A stretch of DNA of 64,000 bases from an uncultured Lachnospiraceae bacterium (GTDB taxonomy: Bacteria; Bacillota; Clostridia; Lachnospirales; Lachnospiraceae): contig CAJTYM010000018.1 of the NCBI GenBank assembly GCA_910583835.1, forward strand, positions 4,382-68,381. Reading direction: 5' to 3'. Position numbers and translations under genes: made by a program. The notes below the pieces were generated by a model. That model saw only the letters and a list, made by a program, of their open reading frames with translations, ran no database searches and was not told the origin of the DNA. This document shows, in pieces, positions 17,981-27,108 of this stretch (position 1 is the first letter of the stretch; each line of letters begins with the position of its first letter).

Positions 17981-18768
17981 ATCATTGTTATTTTTTTACG
18001 GAGAAAATGTGTGTGGGATATCAGGACAGGACTCTGATAAAAGACATTGAAATTACTTTGCCCAAAGGAGAAATTTTAACGCTGATTGGAGCCAATGGGG
18101 CAGGGAAGTCTACAGTCCTCAAAAGCATCGCAGGACAGCTTCGCCTGTTAGGCGGAACCGTTTGCCTGGAGGAAGAAACGCTTTCTGCTATGGACAGGAA
18201 AGCGCTTGCCAGGAAGATGTCTGTGGTATTTACAGAGCGGCTGAAAACAGAGCTGATGACATGCGGGGACGTTGTGGAGACCGGGCGTTATCCATACACC
18301 GGGCGTTTCAGCATCCTATCGGAGGAAGACAGGCAGATTGTCCGGGAAGCGATGGATTTAATCAGGGTCACCGAAATCCGGGACGTGGATTTCCGTAAGA
18401 TTAGCGATGGGCAAAGGCAGCGTGTCATGCTTGCAAGAGCCATCTGCCAGGAACCGGAAATCCTCATATTGGACGAGCCCATCTCCTATCTTGATATCCG
18501 GCATAAATTAGACTTTCTGTCTATATTAGAGGAAATGAGGGAAAAGAAAGGGCTTACGGTGATTATGTCGCTGCATGAACTGGAGCTGGCAAAAATCATT
18601 TCTGACAAGATAATGTGCTTAAAAGGCGAATATGTTCTGAGGTATGGTACGCCAAAGGAGATATTTGAAGGCAAGTTTATAGAACAATTATTTGATATTA
18701 CAGAGGAACGCTTTGCCGCAAATGAGAAATTCCTTGCATATATCAGGAAAGTGGGGAGCTATGGCTAA
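17977..18768 (+). CDS. ABC transporter ATP-binding protein (BtuD/FecE type)
   Basis: A 263-residue ATPase with Walker A GANGAGKST, a degenerate signature region SDGQRQRVMLARAI, Walker B ILILDEP and the D-loop SYLD. It drives the adjacent permease. Its last eight bases overlap the cbiP start, joining import and biosynthesis in one transcript. Confidence 0.93.
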   Translation: MNHCYFFTEKMCVGYQDRTLIKDIEITLPKGEILTLIGANGAGKSTVLKSIAGQLRLLGGTVCLEEETLSAMDRKALARKMSVVFTERLKTELMTCGDVVETGRYPYTGRFSILSEEDRQIVREAMDLIRVTEIRDVDFRKISDGQRQRVMLARAICQEPEILILDEPISYLDIRHKLDFLSILEEMREKKGLTVIMSLHELELAKIISDKIMCLKGEYVLRYGTPKEIFEGKFIEQLFDITEERFAANEKFLAYIRKVGSYG

Positions 18769-20257
18769 GGTTATCATGATTCAGGGCACAATGTCGTCAG
18801 TTGGCAAGAGTTTTCTGACCGCCGGGCTGTGCAGGATTTTTAAGAGAGCCGGTTACAAGGCAGCGCCTTTCAAATCGCAGAATATGGCGCTTAACTCTTT
18901 TGTCACCAAAGAAGGGCTTGAGATAGGGCGCGCACAGGCGATGCAGGCGGAGGCGGCAGGCATTGCGCCAATGTCTTGCATGAATCCTATCCTGCTTAAG
19001 CCCACGGACCATACAGGTTCCCAGGTGATTGTAAATGGCAGGGTATTTGCAGATATGAGCGCGCAGGAATATTTTTCTTATAAGAAGAAGCTGATTCCAG
19101 AGATAAAACAAGCATTCCGCAGGCTGGAAAGGCTGGCAGACATCATTGTCATCGAAGGGGCGGGAAGCCCGGCGGAAATCAACCTTAAGGAAAATGATAT
19201 TGTCAATATGGGCCTGGCAAATATGGTGGATGCGCCGGTGCTGCTGGTGGGCGATATCGACAGGGGCGGCGTGTTTGCCCAGCTTCTGGGTACGCTGATG
19301 CTGCTGGAGAAGGAGGAAAAGGAGCGGGTAAAAGGCATTGTTATCAATAAATTCCGGGGAGATAAGTCGCTTCTTACATCCGGGGTTGAGCTATTGGAAC
19401 AGAAGGGCAAGGTTCCGGTTGCCGGCATTATCCCTTATATGGAATTGTCCCTGGAGGATGAAGACAGCCTGACCAGGCGGTTTGAGGACAGAAGGAGGGG
19501 AAACATTGACATTGCCGTCATCCGTTATCCGAGGATTGCCAATTTTACCGATTTCAACGTGTTAGAACAGATGGAGGAGGTATCGGTCCGTTATGTCTCT
19601 TCGCCCGCGGAACTTGGCTGCCCGGATTTGCTGTTCCTGCCCGGAAGCAAAAATACGATAGCGGATTGCAGGTGGATGCGCAGCCATGGCTTTGAAACGG
19701 CAGTAAAGGCGCTGGCAGGGAACATACCAATCTGCGGAATATGCGGCGGTTATCAGATGCTGGGCAGACAAATCTGGGATCCCCAAGGCACAGAAGGAGG
19801 CGGATATGTGGAGGGAATGGGGTTTCTTCCCATAGCAACAGAGCTGCAGCCCCACAAAGTATGCCGCCAGGTACAGGGAACCATCCCTGGGATGGACGGT
19901 ATCTTGTCTGCGCTCTCGGGGCTTACCTATGAAGGGTATGAAATCCATATGGGACAGACTGCATGGATAGACAGTAAGGAAGAGGAGGGCAGCTGTCCCC
20001 CTAAGGCTGCAGCCTTTGTCTGCGGGGAGAAAGATATCTATGGCACGTATATCCACGGTGTGTTTGACAGGGGCGGCATCGCCGCAGCGCTTGTGGGGGC
20101 GTTGGCAGAAAAAAAAGGCATCGCCGTAGAGAGCGGCAAGATGGAAGACTATGATAGCTTCAAGGAGAAACAGTACAATAAACTGGCGGATACGCTAGAG
20201 GAGTATCTGGATATGGAGAAAATTTATGAAATGCTCACGGATGCAAAACTGGAATAA
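18761..20257 (+). CDS. cbiP: Cobyric acid synthase
   Basis: A 498-residue CbiP/CobQ enzyme, which amidates adenosylcobyrinic acid a,c-diamide at four side chains using glutamine and ATP. The N-terminal synthetase domain has QGTMSSVGKS and the DRGGVFAQ motif. The C-terminal glutamine amidotransferase domain has the nucleophile region CGICGGYQMLG and the histidine in GTYIHGVFD. A longer frame starts at 18692, but MAKVIMIQGT at 18761 is the natural start. The stop is shared in overlap with cobT. Confidence 0.95.
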   Translation: MAKVIMIQGTMSSVGKSFLTAGLCRIFKRAGYKAAPFKSQNMALNSFVTKEGLEIGRAQAMQAEAAGIAPMSCMNPILLKPTDHTGSQVIVNGRVFADMSAQEYFSYKKKLIPEIKQAFRRLERLADIIVIEGAGSPAEINLKENDIVNMGLANMVDAPVLLVGDIDRGGVFAQLLGTLMLLEKEEKERVKGIVINKFRGDKSLLTSGVELLEQKGKVPVAGIIPYMELSLEDEDSLTRRFEDRRRGNIDIAVIRYPRIANFTDFNVLEQMEEVSVRYVSSPAELGCPDLLFLPGSKNTIADCRWMRSHGFETAVKALAGNIPICGICGGYQMLGRQIWDPQGTEGGGYVEGMGFLPIATELQPHKVCRQVQGTIPGMDGILSALSGLTYEGYEIHMGQTAWIDSKEEEGSCPPKAAAFVCGEKDIYGTYIHGVFDRGGIAAALVGALAEKKGIAVESGKMEDYDSFKEKQYNKLADTLEEYLDMEKIYEMLTDAKLE

Positions 20258-21326
20258 ATATACAAAAGATACTTTAAGTGACTTATCTGTAGAACCGCTG
20301 GATGAATCAATCTGCCAAAAGGTAAGGAGCAACTGGGACCTGGCGGCAAAGCCCCTGGACGGTATGGGGAGATTTGAACGCCTGACGGCTCAGATAGGGG
20401 CTGTTTTGGGCACGGACAACATAGACATTTCCAAGAAAGCAGTTATCATCATGTGTGCGGATAATGGAATTGTCGAAGAAGGCATCAGCCAGTGCGGGCA
20501 GGAGGTCACGGCTGCGGTGGCCAGGCAGATGGCAAAGGGCTCCTCCGCAGTTGGAAGGATGGCAGCAGCCATCGGGGCGGATACCATTCCCATAGATATA
20601 GGAATCAATGGGAAGGAAGAGATTCCCGGCGTACTGCATAAGAAAATCCGCTGCGGAACAAGGAATTTTGCAAAAGAACCTGCCATGACAGAGCAGGAAG
20701 CTGTCCGTGCAGTCTTTACAGGCATGGAACTCGTCTCAGACTGCAAAAAGAAGGGGTATCATATTCTTGCCACAGGTGAAATGGGAATTGGCAATACGAC
20801 AACGAGCAGCGCCATCCTGACAGCGTTATTGTCATGTGATGCAGCGGAGGTAACAGGGCGAGGGGCAGGGCTGAGCGACGTGAAGCTGCAGCATAAGATT
20901 GCGGTGATTGAGGACGCCGTCGGGCGCTATAAGCTTCGGGGCGCAGAGCCAATTAAGGTGCTGGAGACCGTAGGAGGGCTTGATATTGCAGGGCTTACCG
21001 GTGTCTGTATCGGCGGCGCAGTCTTTCACGTGCCGATTGTGCTGGATGGTATCATCAGCATGACCGCAGCGCTTCTTGCGCAAAGGATAGCGCCGGGGAC
21101 AGCGCAATATCTGCTGCCCTCCCATATAGGGCGGGAACCCGCAGCGGAAAAGCTGGCAGAGGAACTGGGGCTAACGCCCGTGATAGGCGCAGAGATGGCG
21201 TTAGGCGAGGGGACCGGAGCAGTGATGATGTTTTCGCTTCTGGATTTGGCGTTGCGTATCTATCAGGAAGGCACAAAATTTTCGGATATGGAGCTGGAAC
21301 CGTATAAGAGGAATATAGAGGAATGA
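20226..21326 (+). CDS. cobT: Nicotinate-nucleotide-dimethylbenzimidazole phosphoribosyltransferase
   Basis: A 366-residue CobT that makes alpha-ribazole phosphate (or another lower-ligand nucleotide) for the B12 lower loop. Recognisable blocks are MCADNGIVEEGISQCGQEVTA, GEMGIGNTTTSSA, TGRGAG, and the catalytic-glutamate end ALGEGTGAV. It overlaps cbiP by 32 bases and cobU by four. An ATG at 20241 is a possible alternative start. Lower-ligand base synthesis genes are not seen here. Confidence 0.95.
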   Translation: MKCSRMQNWNKYTKDTLSDLSVEPLDESICQKVRSNWDLAAKPLDGMGRFERLTAQIGAVLGTDNIDISKKAVIIMCADNGIVEEGISQCGQEVTAAVARQMAKGSSAVGRMAAAIGADTIPIDIGINGKEEIPGVLHKKIRCGTRNFAKEPAMTEQEAVRAVFTGMELVSDCKKKGYHILATGEMGIGNTTTSSAILTALLSCDAAEVTGRGAGLSDVKLQHKIAVIEDAVGRYKLRGAEPIKVLETVGGLDIAGLTGVCIGGAVFHVPIVLDGIISMTAALLAQRIAPGTAQYLLPSHIGREPAAEKLAEELGLTPVIGAEMALGEGTGAVMMFSLLDLALRIYQEGTKFSDMELEPYKRNIEE

Positions 21327-21862
21327 TGGTATTTGTAATCGGAGGGAGCGCCAGCGGCAAGTCCGCTTACGCGGAACAGCTGGCAGTCTCATTGGCACAA
21401 AGAACGCAGCAAAAGAAATATTATCTTGCAACCATGAAAATTGGCGATGAGGAAAGCCGACAGAGGGCTGCGCATCACCGGGAACTTAGAAGAGGCAAAG
21501 GTTTTATCACCATCGAGCAGCCGGTGGCAATCCACAGGTCATTGGAAACGATGGTTTGTGGGGAAAAACTGGCATTGCTGGAGTGCCTTTCAAATTTGGT
21601 GGCGAATGAAATGTTTTCAGAAGAAAACCCGAAGCCGGAAGAACTGGTTGTGCAGGAGATTTTAGCAAGCATTTCCTTATTGAATCAGGGACTGACGCAT
21701 CTGGTAATCGTGGGCAACCTTGTGTTTGCGGACGGCATCTTATATCCAGAGCCAACCAGAAGCTACCTCCGGGCTATGGGACGTATCAACCAGGAAATTG
21801 CCGCTATGGCGGACAAGGCAGTGGAAGTGGTTGCGGGGATTCCGATAACCGTGAAGCCATAG
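21323..21862 (+). CDS. cobU: Adenosylcobinamide kinase/guanylyltransferase, CobU family (altered NEVG motif)
   Basis: A 179-residue CobU, which phosphorylates adenosylcobinamide and attaches GMP. The P-loop GGSASGKSAYAE and the histidine pair in RAAHHREL (site of guanylylation in the family) are intact, as is LLECLSNLVANEMF. The usually strong TNEVGxGIVP block reads VGNLVFADGILYP, losing the conserved glutamate and glycine. A short CobU-like gene 0.9 kb downstream shows the opposite pattern. The start overlaps the cobT stop. A short direct repeat follows the gene end. Confidence 0.88.
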   Translation: MMVFVIGGSASGKSAYAEQLAVSLAQRTQQKKYYLATMKIGDEESRQRAAHHRELRRGKGFITIEQPVAIHRSLETMVCGEKLALLECLSNLVANEMFSEENPKPEELVVQEILASISLLNQGLTHLVIVGNLVFADGILYPEPTRSYLRAMGRINQEIAAMADKAVEVVAGIPITVKP

Positions 21863-21895
21863 AAAGCGGCTGTGGGGATTCCAATAACCTTGAAA
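21836..21895 (+). repeat. Short direct repeat at the cobU-cobS junction
   Basis: GGGGATTCCGATAACCGTGA at the very end of cobU is repeated about 37 bases downstream as GGGGATTCCAATAACCTTGA. The second copy lies in the cobU-cobS gap. It looks like a small duplication of the cobU tail. Confidence 0.6.
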
Positions 21896-21931
21896 CTGCC
21901 GGAATCTCATAACAGCATAGGAGGAAAAAGT

Positions 21932-22705
21932 ATGCATTTGCTGAAATCTTTGTTGATTGCGTTTTCCGTCTATTCCCGGATTCCAGTCCCGCAATTTGCG
22001 TGGAAGGAAGAGGACATGAAATATATGCTCTGTTTTTTCCCCTTAATTGGTGCAGTCATTGGCATCTGTATCTATCTCTGGCATATGCTGTGCATACATT
22101 GGAGTATCGGCAATTTCTGCCGGACAGCTGTCCTGGGGGCAATCCCGCTTCTGATTACCGGGGGAATCCATGCGGACGGATTCTTGGACGTGATGGATGC
22201 TTTTCACTCTTACCAGCCCAGGGAAAGGAAACTGCAGATATTAAGCGATGCCCATATCGGTGCGTTTTCAGTCATCATGTCTGCCATGTATGGGCTTCTC
22301 TATCTGGCTGCGTTTTCGGAAATAGCGGATGGCAGGATGTTAAAGACCGTGTGCGGCGGATTTTTTCTGTCACGCTGCCTCTGCGGCATCAGCGTACTTA
22401 CGTTTCCGCTGGCAAAACAGGAGGGAATGCTGTTTGGCGTAGTAAAAAACGCGCAAAAAAGCATTGTAAGGCCAGTGTTGTATCTGCAGGCAATGGCCTG
22501 TATTAGCTACATGATTTTTTGCTTACAGGTAGCTGGGGCGCTGGTCGCGGCTGCGGCGCTTTTGTCGGCTGTCTATTATGTTTACCGTGCCCGCAGGGAA
22601 TTTGGCGGGATTACTGGCGATACCTCAGGATACTTCGTGCTTTTATGCGAAATCTGTATTCTGATAACAGCGGCTGTCCTGCAAATCGCAGGCGTGGGAA
22701 ATTAA
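21932..22705 (+). CDS. cobS: Adenosylcobinamide-GDP ribazoletransferase (cobalamin synthase)
   Basis: A 257-residue integral membrane protein that joins adenosylcobinamide-GDP and alpha-ribazole. Family features: FSVYSRIPVP at the start, TGGIHADGFLDVMDAF with its acidic metal ligands, and SDAHIGAFS. About six hydrophobic helices follow. AGGAGG directly precedes the ATG at 21932; an upstream in-frame GTG (21872) lacks such a site. Confidence 0.95.
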   Translation: MHLLKSLLIAFSVYSRIPVPQFAWKEEDMKYMLCFFPLIGAVIGICIYLWHMLCIHWSIGNFCRTAVLGAIPLLITGGIHADGFLDVMDAFHSYQPRERKLQILSDAHIGAFSVIMSAMYGLLYLAAFSEIADGRMLKTVCGGFFLSRCLCGISVLTFPLAKQEGMLFGVVKNAQKSIVRPVLYLQAMACISYMIFCLQVAGALVAAAALLSAVYYVYRARREFGGITGDTSGYFVLLCEICILITAAVLQIAGVGN

Positions 22706-22743
22706 AGCCTGATGGCACAGGAATGTGGATAGGTGGTGGGAAT

Positions 22744-23133
22744 TTGGATTTGATATTAATCATTGGCGGATATGCGCAGGGGAAACTAAATTATGTGTGT
22801 CAAAATTATCATCTGCAGGAATCTGCGGTTTGGGACGGCAATCTGCCGGAGGACAGGCTTCCCCTGGGCGATACCGTCATTATCAATCATCTTCACGGTT
22901 GGGTGAGAAGACGGATGGCACAGGGTGGATGCCCGGAGCAGGAAATCCATGCTATCCTGGCGCGCTACCAGTATGGGTTCATTATCTGTGATGAAGTAGG
23001 CAATGGGATTGTGCCCACAGATGCGTTCGAGAGGGAGTACCGGGAACAGGTGGGCAGGCTCCTTATCATGCTGGCAGAAAGGGCAATGGCAGTGGAGCGG
23101 GTGATTTGCGGAATCGGACAGAGGATCAGGTAG
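22744..23133 (+). CDS. Short CobU-like protein
   Basis: A protein of about 129 residues related to CobU. The C-terminal half keeps the family block (CDEVGNGIVPTDAFEREYRE, then CGIGQRI), but the P-loop is degraded (GGYAQGKL instead of GGxxSGKS) and the middle region with the guanylylated histidine is missing. The best start is a TTG at 22744, seven bases after AGGTGG; an ATG at 22723 is an alternative. It sits between cobS and cbiB in the same operon. It may be a partner or regulator of the first CobU, or a remnant. A kinase role on its own is doubtful. Confidence 0.8.
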   Translation: MDLILIIGGYAQGKLNYVCQNYHLQESAVWDGNLPEDRLPLGDTVIINHLHGWVRRRMAQGGCPEQEIHAILARYQYGFIICDEVGNGIVPTDAFEREYREQVGRLLIMLAERAMAVERVICGIGQRIR

Positions 23134-23137
23134 GGAT

Positions 23138-24136
23138 ATGGGATATCATATACTGGCGTTTTTTCTGGGATTTTTACTGGATTTGCTGTTTGGCGACCCT
23201 TATTTCCTCCCGCACCCTATCCGGCTGATAGGAAAACTGATTTCGGTGACGGAAAAAAAGCTGCGCAGACACAGTAAAATATCGTGCAATGGCGTGGACA
23301 GACAGCGGACAGAACTGTCAGGGGGCGTAATCTTGGTGATTCTCGTGCTGTTGGGCACGGTTACGGCAACAGCTCTTGCCCTGTCGGCAGCATATTGGCT
23401 GCATCCCTGGCTGGGAGCGGCGGCAGAGACGGTTATGACGTATCAGATTATGGCAGTAAAATGTTTACAGACAGAGAGCATGAAAGTCTGCCAATATCTG
23501 CGGCAGGGGAACACAGAGGAGGCAAGGAAGGCAGTTGCCATGATTGTCGGCAGGGACACTGCCTGCCTGGATGCGGAGGGGATTGCCAAAGCAGCCGTGG
23601 AGACGGTGGCAGAGAATACTTCTGACGGCGTAGTAGCGCCGCTGCTGTATACCGCTCTTGGCGGACCGATACTTGGTCTTTCTTATAAAGCCATTAATAC
23701 GATGGACTCCATGGTGGGCTACCGCAATGAAGAATATCTGTATTTTGGGAGAGCTGCCGCCAAGCTGGATGATTGCGTAAACTTTATCCCCGCCCGTCTC
23801 AGCGCATGGCTGATGATTGCCGCATCGTTCCTTTTGGGACATGAATTTTCAGGAAAACAGGCATGGGCTGTCTGGAAAAGAGACCGAAAGAAACATGCCA
23901 GCCCCAATTCAGCACAGACGGAGGCAGTCTGCGCAGGCTCGCTGGGAATTATGCTGGCAGGACCTGCCGTTTATTTTGGAAAACCCTTGAAGAAACCTTA
24001 TATTGGAGATAGCTTGCGTAAGGCAGAGGCGGAGGATATCAGGCGGGCGAACCGTCTTATGTACATGGCGGCATGGCTGTGTGAACTGATATGCTTGTCG
24101 GTGATGCTGTCGTTATGGAAAATCTGCGGTATCTAA
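23138..24136 (+). CDS. cbiB: Adenosylcobinamide-phosphate synthase
   Basis: A 332-residue membrane enzyme (CbiB/CobD-Pseudomonas type) attaching aminopropanol phosphate to cobyric acid. Characteristic segments: LLDLLFGDPYFLPHPIRLIG at the N-terminus, VAENTSDGVVAPLLYTALGG, INTMDSMVGYRNEEY and LDDCVNFIPARLSAWLM. It begins five bases after the CobU-like gene. Confidence 0.95.
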   Translation: MGYHILAFFLGFLLDLLFGDPYFLPHPIRLIGKLISVTEKKLRRHSKISCNGVDRQRTELSGGVILVILVLLGTVTATALALSAAYWLHPWLGAAAETVMTYQIMAVKCLQTESMKVCQYLRQGNTEEARKAVAMIVGRDTACLDAEGIAKAAVETVAENTSDGVVAPLLYTALGGPILGLSYKAINTMDSMVGYRNEEYLYFGRAAAKLDDCVNFIPARLSAWLMIAASFLLGHEFSGKQAWAVWKRDRKKHASPNSAQTEAVCAGSLGIMLAGPAVYFGKPLKKPYIGDSLRKAEAEDIRRANRLMYMAAWLCELICLSVMLSLWKICGI

Positions 24137-24183
24137 GGATACTGAAAAATCAGCGTTTGCCTAAGTTTCATGGAGGAATTGTT

Positions 24184-25242
24184 ATGTGTGAAATTTATCA
24201 GGGGGCTGCCATGCCCCATATCCATGGCGGGGATATTTACCGCAACCGCGTGTCCATGGATTTCTCGGTCAATGTGAATCCGCTTGGCATACCGCAGTCC
24301 GTGAGACAGGCCGTGCAGGAGGCAATTGGGGATTGTGAAAGATATCCCGATATCTCTGCCGAGAGGTTGCTCCATGCTGTCAGCAGAATGCACGGCGTGC
24401 CGACCGGCAATGTGCTGTTGGGAAATGGGGCATCGGAAATTCTGATGGCGGCCGTCCATGGAATCATGCCTGGGAAAACGGTGATACCCGTTCCGTCTTT
24501 TTATGGGTATGAATATGCAGCAGGAGCCGCAAACGGTGAGATTGTCTACTATAGCGCCAAAGAAGAAGATAACTTTCGCCTGGGCAAAGATCTGTATGCA
24601 GCGCTGAGCGAGGACGTGGACCTGCTTATCCTTGCCAACCCAGGCAATCCCACAGGAAATCTCATTGGCAAGACTGACTTGATAAAGATTTTAAGCCATT
24701 GCAAGGATTATGGGATTTATGTGCTGGTGGATGAGTGCTTCATAGAATTCTGCAGCGGGGATTGTTCGGTCATCTCAGAAATAAATTATTTTAGCAACCT
24801 TCTCCTGGTACGCGCCTTTACCAAGATTTTTTCCATTCCCGGTATCCGCCTGGGCTATCTCATCTGCAGCAACCGGCAGCTTGTGGGAAAAATCGGCAGG
24901 CATTTGCCGGAATGGAATCTTTCCTGCTTTGCACATGCGGCAGGCTGCGCCTGTGCGTCAGAAATGGATTATATCAAAAAAACCGCAGCATTTATGAGGA
25001 CAGAACGATGTTTCCTGGCAGAAGGGCTAAAGCAAAACGGCTATAAGGTGTTTCCTTCCGAAGCAAATTTTCTATTGATTTATAGTAAAGAACCGCTCTA
25101 TGAACGGTTGCTGGAGCAAGGCATTTTAATCAGGGACTGCCGGAATTTCCGGGGGCTGTGCGAAGGATTTTACCGGATTGCGGTCAGAAGCAGGGAAGAA
25201 AATGCAAAGCTGCTGCGTGTGCTGCAGGAGGTAAAAAGCTGA
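24184..25242 (+). CDS. cobD: Threonine-phosphate decarboxylase (aminotransferase fold)
   Basis: A 352-residue PLP enzyme of the histidinol-phosphate aminotransferase family. Position next to cbiB supports L-threonine-O-3-phosphate decarboxylase, supplying aminopropanol phosphate. Motifs: DFSVNVNPLGIP, GNGASEILM, LANPGNPTGN, VDECFIEF and the PLP lysine in AFTKIFSIPGIRLGY. A longer frame from 24091 exists; GGAGG stands before the ATG at 24184. A 72-base gap, with no other gene in it, separates it from cbiC. Confidence 0.9.
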   Translation: MCEIYQGAAMPHIHGGDIYRNRVSMDFSVNVNPLGIPQSVRQAVQEAIGDCERYPDISAERLLHAVSRMHGVPTGNVLLGNGASEILMAAVHGIMPGKTVIPVPSFYGYEYAAGAANGEIVYYSAKEEDNFRLGKDLYAALSEDVDLLILANPGNPTGNLIGKTDLIKILSHCKDYGIYVLVDECFIEFCSGDCSVISEINYFSNLLLVRAFTKIFSIPGIRLGYLICSNRQLVGKIGRHLPEWNLSCFAHAAGCACASEMDYIKKTAAFMRTERCFLAEGLKQNGYKVFPSEANFLLIYSKEPLYERLLEQGILIRDCRNFRGLCEGFYRIAVRSREENAKLLRVLQEVKS

Positions 25243-25314
25243 CAGAACCGCAATATCTGCCTCAGAGGAAACGATGGAAGAACACAAAAATTTGCTGCCG
25301 GAGGAAATAAAGGA

Positions 25315-25944
25315 ATGAAACATATAGAATATCTGTTACCAGAAGAGATTGAGAAGAGGAGCTTTGAGATTATTGAGGAAGAACTTGGCAGACTGGGAAT
25401 CCGGCTGGCGGCGGAGGAAGCGGATATCACCAAACGCGTCATACACACCAGCGCGGATTTTGATTATGCAAAGACGCTTGTCTATTCGGAAAATGCCGTG
25501 CCCATCCTAAAAGATTTTATCCGCAATGGAGCGGATATTGTTACGGATACCAATATGGCGCTTGCCGGAATCAATAAGAAGAAGCTTGCCGGATTTGGCG
25601 GGGCGGCGCATTGCTTTATGGCAGACGGTGAAGTTGCCCGGGAAGCAAAACAGAGACATGTGACCAGGGCAGCGGTCAGCATGGAAAGGGCAGCAAAGCT
25701 TGGCAAGCCAACCATCTTTGCCATCGGCAATGCGCCGACAGCCTTGCTGCGCCTCTATGAACTGGCAAGCGAAGGGAATTTCCGGCCCAGCTTCGTTATT
25801 GGCGTCCCGGTAGGTTTTGTCAACGTGGAAGCCGCCAAAGAACGGATGATGGAAACAGACATTCCCTATATCATCAATGTTGGCAGGAAAGGCGGCAGCA
25901 ACGTGGCGGCGGCAATCTGCAATGCTGCCCTCTATGCGTTATAA
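25315..25944 (+). CDS. cbiC: Cobalt-precorrin-8 methylmutase
   Basis: A 209-residue CbiC, which moves the C11 methyl to C12 to form cobyrinic acid. The catalytic histidine is in KRVIHTSADFDYAK. Other family blocks are DTNMALAGINKKKL, IGNAPTALLRLYEL and GVPVGFVNVEAAKE. GGAGGAAATAAAGGA lies just before the ATG. It starts the corrin-ring block of the operon. Confidence 0.95.
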   Translation: MKHIEYLLPEEIEKRSFEIIEEELGRLGIRLAAEEADITKRVIHTSADFDYAKTLVYSENAVPILKDFIRNGADIVTDTNMALAGINKKKLAGFGGAAHCFMADGEVAREAKQRHVTRAAVSMERAAKLGKPTIFAIGNAPTALLRLYELASEGNFRPSFVIGVPVGFVNVEAAKERMMETDIPYIINVGRKGGSNVAAAICNAALYAL

Positions 25945-25989
25945 ATATTGGTCAGGCATGGGAAAGGTTTTCTGAAACGGAGAAATGGG

Positions 25990-27108
25990 ATGCGGTATGG
26001 ATTTACAACGGGAAGCTGTGCGGCGGCGGCAGCAAAGGCGGCAGCTTACATGCTTCTGATGGGAAATGAAAAAAAAGAAATCACGATAGAGACGCCGAAG
26101 GGCATCGCTTATCACGCCAAGCTCCTCGATATTGTACGCAAAGAAAGGGAGGTGAGCTGTGCCGTAGAAAAAGATGGCGGGGACGATGCAGATATCACGA
26201 CTGGAATCCTGATATATGCAGCGGTATCTTATGGACAGGGAAAAACGCCGCAGATTTCCATTGAGGGCGGGGCGGGCATTGGCAGGGTTACCAGGCCGGG
26301 GTTAGACCAGCCGGTAGGAAGCGCAGCCATCAATCATGTCCCCAGGGAAATGATTGTGAAAGAAGTCACAGAGGTCTGTCAGTTTGCCGACTATCGGGGA
26401 AGCCTGCAGGTGACTATTTCTGCACCGGGAGGAGAGGAACTGGCGCAGCATACGTTCAACCCCAGGCTTGGCATTGTCGGAGGGATATCTATTATCGGAA
26501 CAAGCGGCATTGTGGAACCCATGAGCAACCGGGCGGTTTTAGGGACCATTCAGGCAGAGCTGAATCAGAAAAGGGCGGAAGGCTGTCAGTTCCTTGCCGT
26601 TTCACCGGGAAACTACGGCATGGATTTTATGAAGAAGACCTATAGCTATGATTTGGACAAGAGTGTAAAATGCAGTAATTTTATAGGGGATACGATTGAT
26701 ATGGCGGCGGAACTTGGCTTTCAGAGAATACTGCTGACCGGACATATCGGAAAACTGATAAAGGTATCGGGCGGCATTATGAATACGCATTCCCAGGAGG
26801 CGGACTGCCGCATGGAATTGTTGGCAGCCTTTGCTGTCCGTGAGGGAGCAGCCGCGCATGTTGCCGCAGAGGTATTGGCTTGCGCGACAACAGAAGAGGC
26901 AATTCCCATATTGGCAAAAAGCAAGAAACTGCCAGCCATTATGGCACGGATTGCAGAGAGCATCTGCTATTACATGGAAAAGCGCGCCGGCGGCAGACTG
27001 CGGGCAGACTGTATTTTATATGCCAATGAATTTGGGGAATTGGCAAAGAGCAAGGAGGCAGAATTATGGTTTACTTTGTCGGGGCAGGAACAGGGGCAGC
27101 AGACCTGA
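25990..27108 (+). CDS. cbiD: Cobalt-precorrin-5B C1-methyltransferase
   Basis: A 372-residue CbiD methylating C1 of cobalt-precorrin-5B with S-adenosylmethionine. It begins MRYGFTTGSCAAAAAKAA, the usual family start; an upstream TTG at 25948 would add 14 residues, but GGAG is well placed for 25990. Conserved blocks: DGGDDADITTG, IGTSGIVEPMSN and TGHIGKLIKVSGGIMNTHS. Its 3' end overlaps the cbiF-G start by 43 bases. Confidence 0.95.
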   Translation: MRYGFTTGSCAAAAAKAAAYMLLMGNEKKEITIETPKGIAYHAKLLDIVRKEREVSCAVEKDGGDDADITTGILIYAAVSYGQGKTPQISIEGGAGIGRVTRPGLDQPVGSAAINHVPREMIVKEVTEVCQFADYRGSLQVTISAPGGEELAQHTFNPRLGIVGGISIIGTSGIVEPMSNRAVLGTIQAELNQKRAEGCQFLAVSPGNYGMDFMKKTYSYDLDKSVKCSNFIGDTIDMAAELGFQRILLTGHIGKLIKVSGGIMNTHSQEADCRMELLAAFAVREGAAAHVAAEVLACATTEEAIPILAKSKKLPAIMARIAESICYYMEKRAGGRLRADCILYANEFGELAKSKEAELWFTLSGQEQGQQT

